6,688 nucleotides of DNA from an uncultured Coriobacteriia bacterium (GTDB taxonomy: Bacteria > Actinomycetota > Coriobacteriia > Coriobacteriales > QAMH01). Under the pieces are notes generated by a model. It saw only the letters and a program-made list of their open reading frames with translations. It searched no databases and was not told the origin of the DNA. The DNA lies in contig CASDTD010000223.1 of the NCBI GenBank assembly GCA_949283445.1, forward strand, positions 1 to 6,688, in the 5' to 3' direction. Below, one piece after another: positions 6,482 to 6,688 of the stretch. The position numbers and the translations under genes are program-made. Each line of letters opens with the position of its first letter. Position 1 is the first letter of the stretch.

Positions 6482-6688
6482 TCACGAAGCGCGCGCTTCG
6501 ACAGCCACCTGGAATTCCGTCATATTGCGCCACAGGCGCTTGGGAACGAGCGATCTGCGCAGGTCGGGGTTGTACCGCTGCTCGTTCGAGACGGCGTCGT
6601 AAAAGCATTTCCAAAGCTGTCTGTACGACAGCTCGTCGCAGCTGCGGTCAGGAACGGTCAGCATGTCGGTGAGCACCAAGGCCGTCGC
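6482..6688 (-). CDS. DUF4130/TIGR03915-like putative DNA-metabolism protein, C-terminal 68 codons, cut by the right edge
   Basis: The frame is open to the window edge and ends in TGA at 6482. The visible end contains SYRQLWKCFYDAV, then RYNPDLRRSLVPKRLWRNMTEF, which resembles the family's C-terminal pattern of YxxLWxxFF, R.NP..Q, MPKRYWKxxTEF. I recognise this as the DUF4130 region of TIGR03915, a family labelled as putative DNA metabolism or repair and often found next to a radical-SAM partner (TIGR03916). If that partner is present here it must lie beyond the right edge, because the next gene downstream is an unrelated membrane protein. The biochemical activity of the family is not established to my knowledge. 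The true start is outside the window. The call rests on motif memory over a short stretch. Confidence 0.6.
   Translation of the reverse strand, partial: ATALVLTDMLTVPDRSCDELSYRQLWKCFYDAVSNEQRYNPDLRRSLVPKRLWRNMTEFQVAVEARAS
6485..6500. repeat. 16-bp perfect palindrome at the 3' end of the DUF4130-like gene
   Basis: CGAAGCGCGCGCTTCG reads the same on both strands and covers the codons just before the TGA stop. In RNA it can form a six-base-pair stem with a GCGC loop. Together with the hairpin at 6445-6466 it gives the end of this transcript two stems in series, which could stop polymerase or protect the RNA 3' end. Confidence 0.5.

Noticed and set aside
6384..6602. Plus-strand open frame starting at ATG 6384
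   Set aside because: It runs through the terminator-like hairpin and antisense to the DUF4130-like gene, is Arg/Thr/Ser-rich without motifs, and has no convincing ribosome-binding site.
1..6688. tRNA/rRNA genes, insertion sequences, CRISPR repeats, attachment sites
   Set aside because: None of the expected signatures were seen: no tRNA-like arms, no transposase frames with terminal repeats, and no regularly spaced repeats.

Overview
The window comes from a GC-rich bacterium, roughly 60% G+C by eye. It is most likely an actinomycetote of the class Coriobacteriia (Eggerthellaceae-like). Three things suggest this: the protein styles, the presence of a STAND-NTPase/BTAD regulator of a kind I associate with that group, and the secA-prfB pair. 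The lineage call is inference. All recognisable genes lie on the minus strand, so transcription runs from high to low coordinates, and the four stop codons visible are all TGA.

In transcription order: (1) the C-terminal 68 codons of a DUF4130/TIGR03915-like putative DNA-metabolism protein (6482-6688, cut by the right edge), followed by a palindrome and a weak terminator-like hairpin. (2) A 228-base spacer with an AT-rich patch that holds two TTCAT/ATGAA inverted repeats about two helical turns apart, plus a third inverted repeat. This is the likely control region of the next two genes. (3) An 83-residue single-pass membrane protein of unknown function (6002-6253). (4) One base later, an 875-residue regulator with an N-terminal MalT/STAND-type NTPase and a C-terminal winged helix plus BTAD domain (3373-6000). 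(5) A 112-base gap, then secA (498-3260), the preprotein translocase ATPase. (6) A 53-base gap (444-497 region), then the first 147 codons of prfB, peptide chain release factor 2 (1-443, cut by the left edge).

The two most interesting points: first, the secA-prfB junction holds a perfect 9-bp inverted repeat. Its 5' arm starts directly after the secA UGA stop, and its 3' arm is the prfB Shine-Dalgarno. This prfB has no programmed frameshift site, so the stem could be a substitute feedback device in which slow UGA termination at secA exposes the RF2 ribosome-binding site. Second, a tiny membrane protein is tightly coupled to a large STAND-BTAD regulator, which suggests a two-gene membrane-signalling and transcription cassette. 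Both are hypotheses built on directly visible sequence. No RNA genes, insertion sequences or CRISPR arrays were seen.
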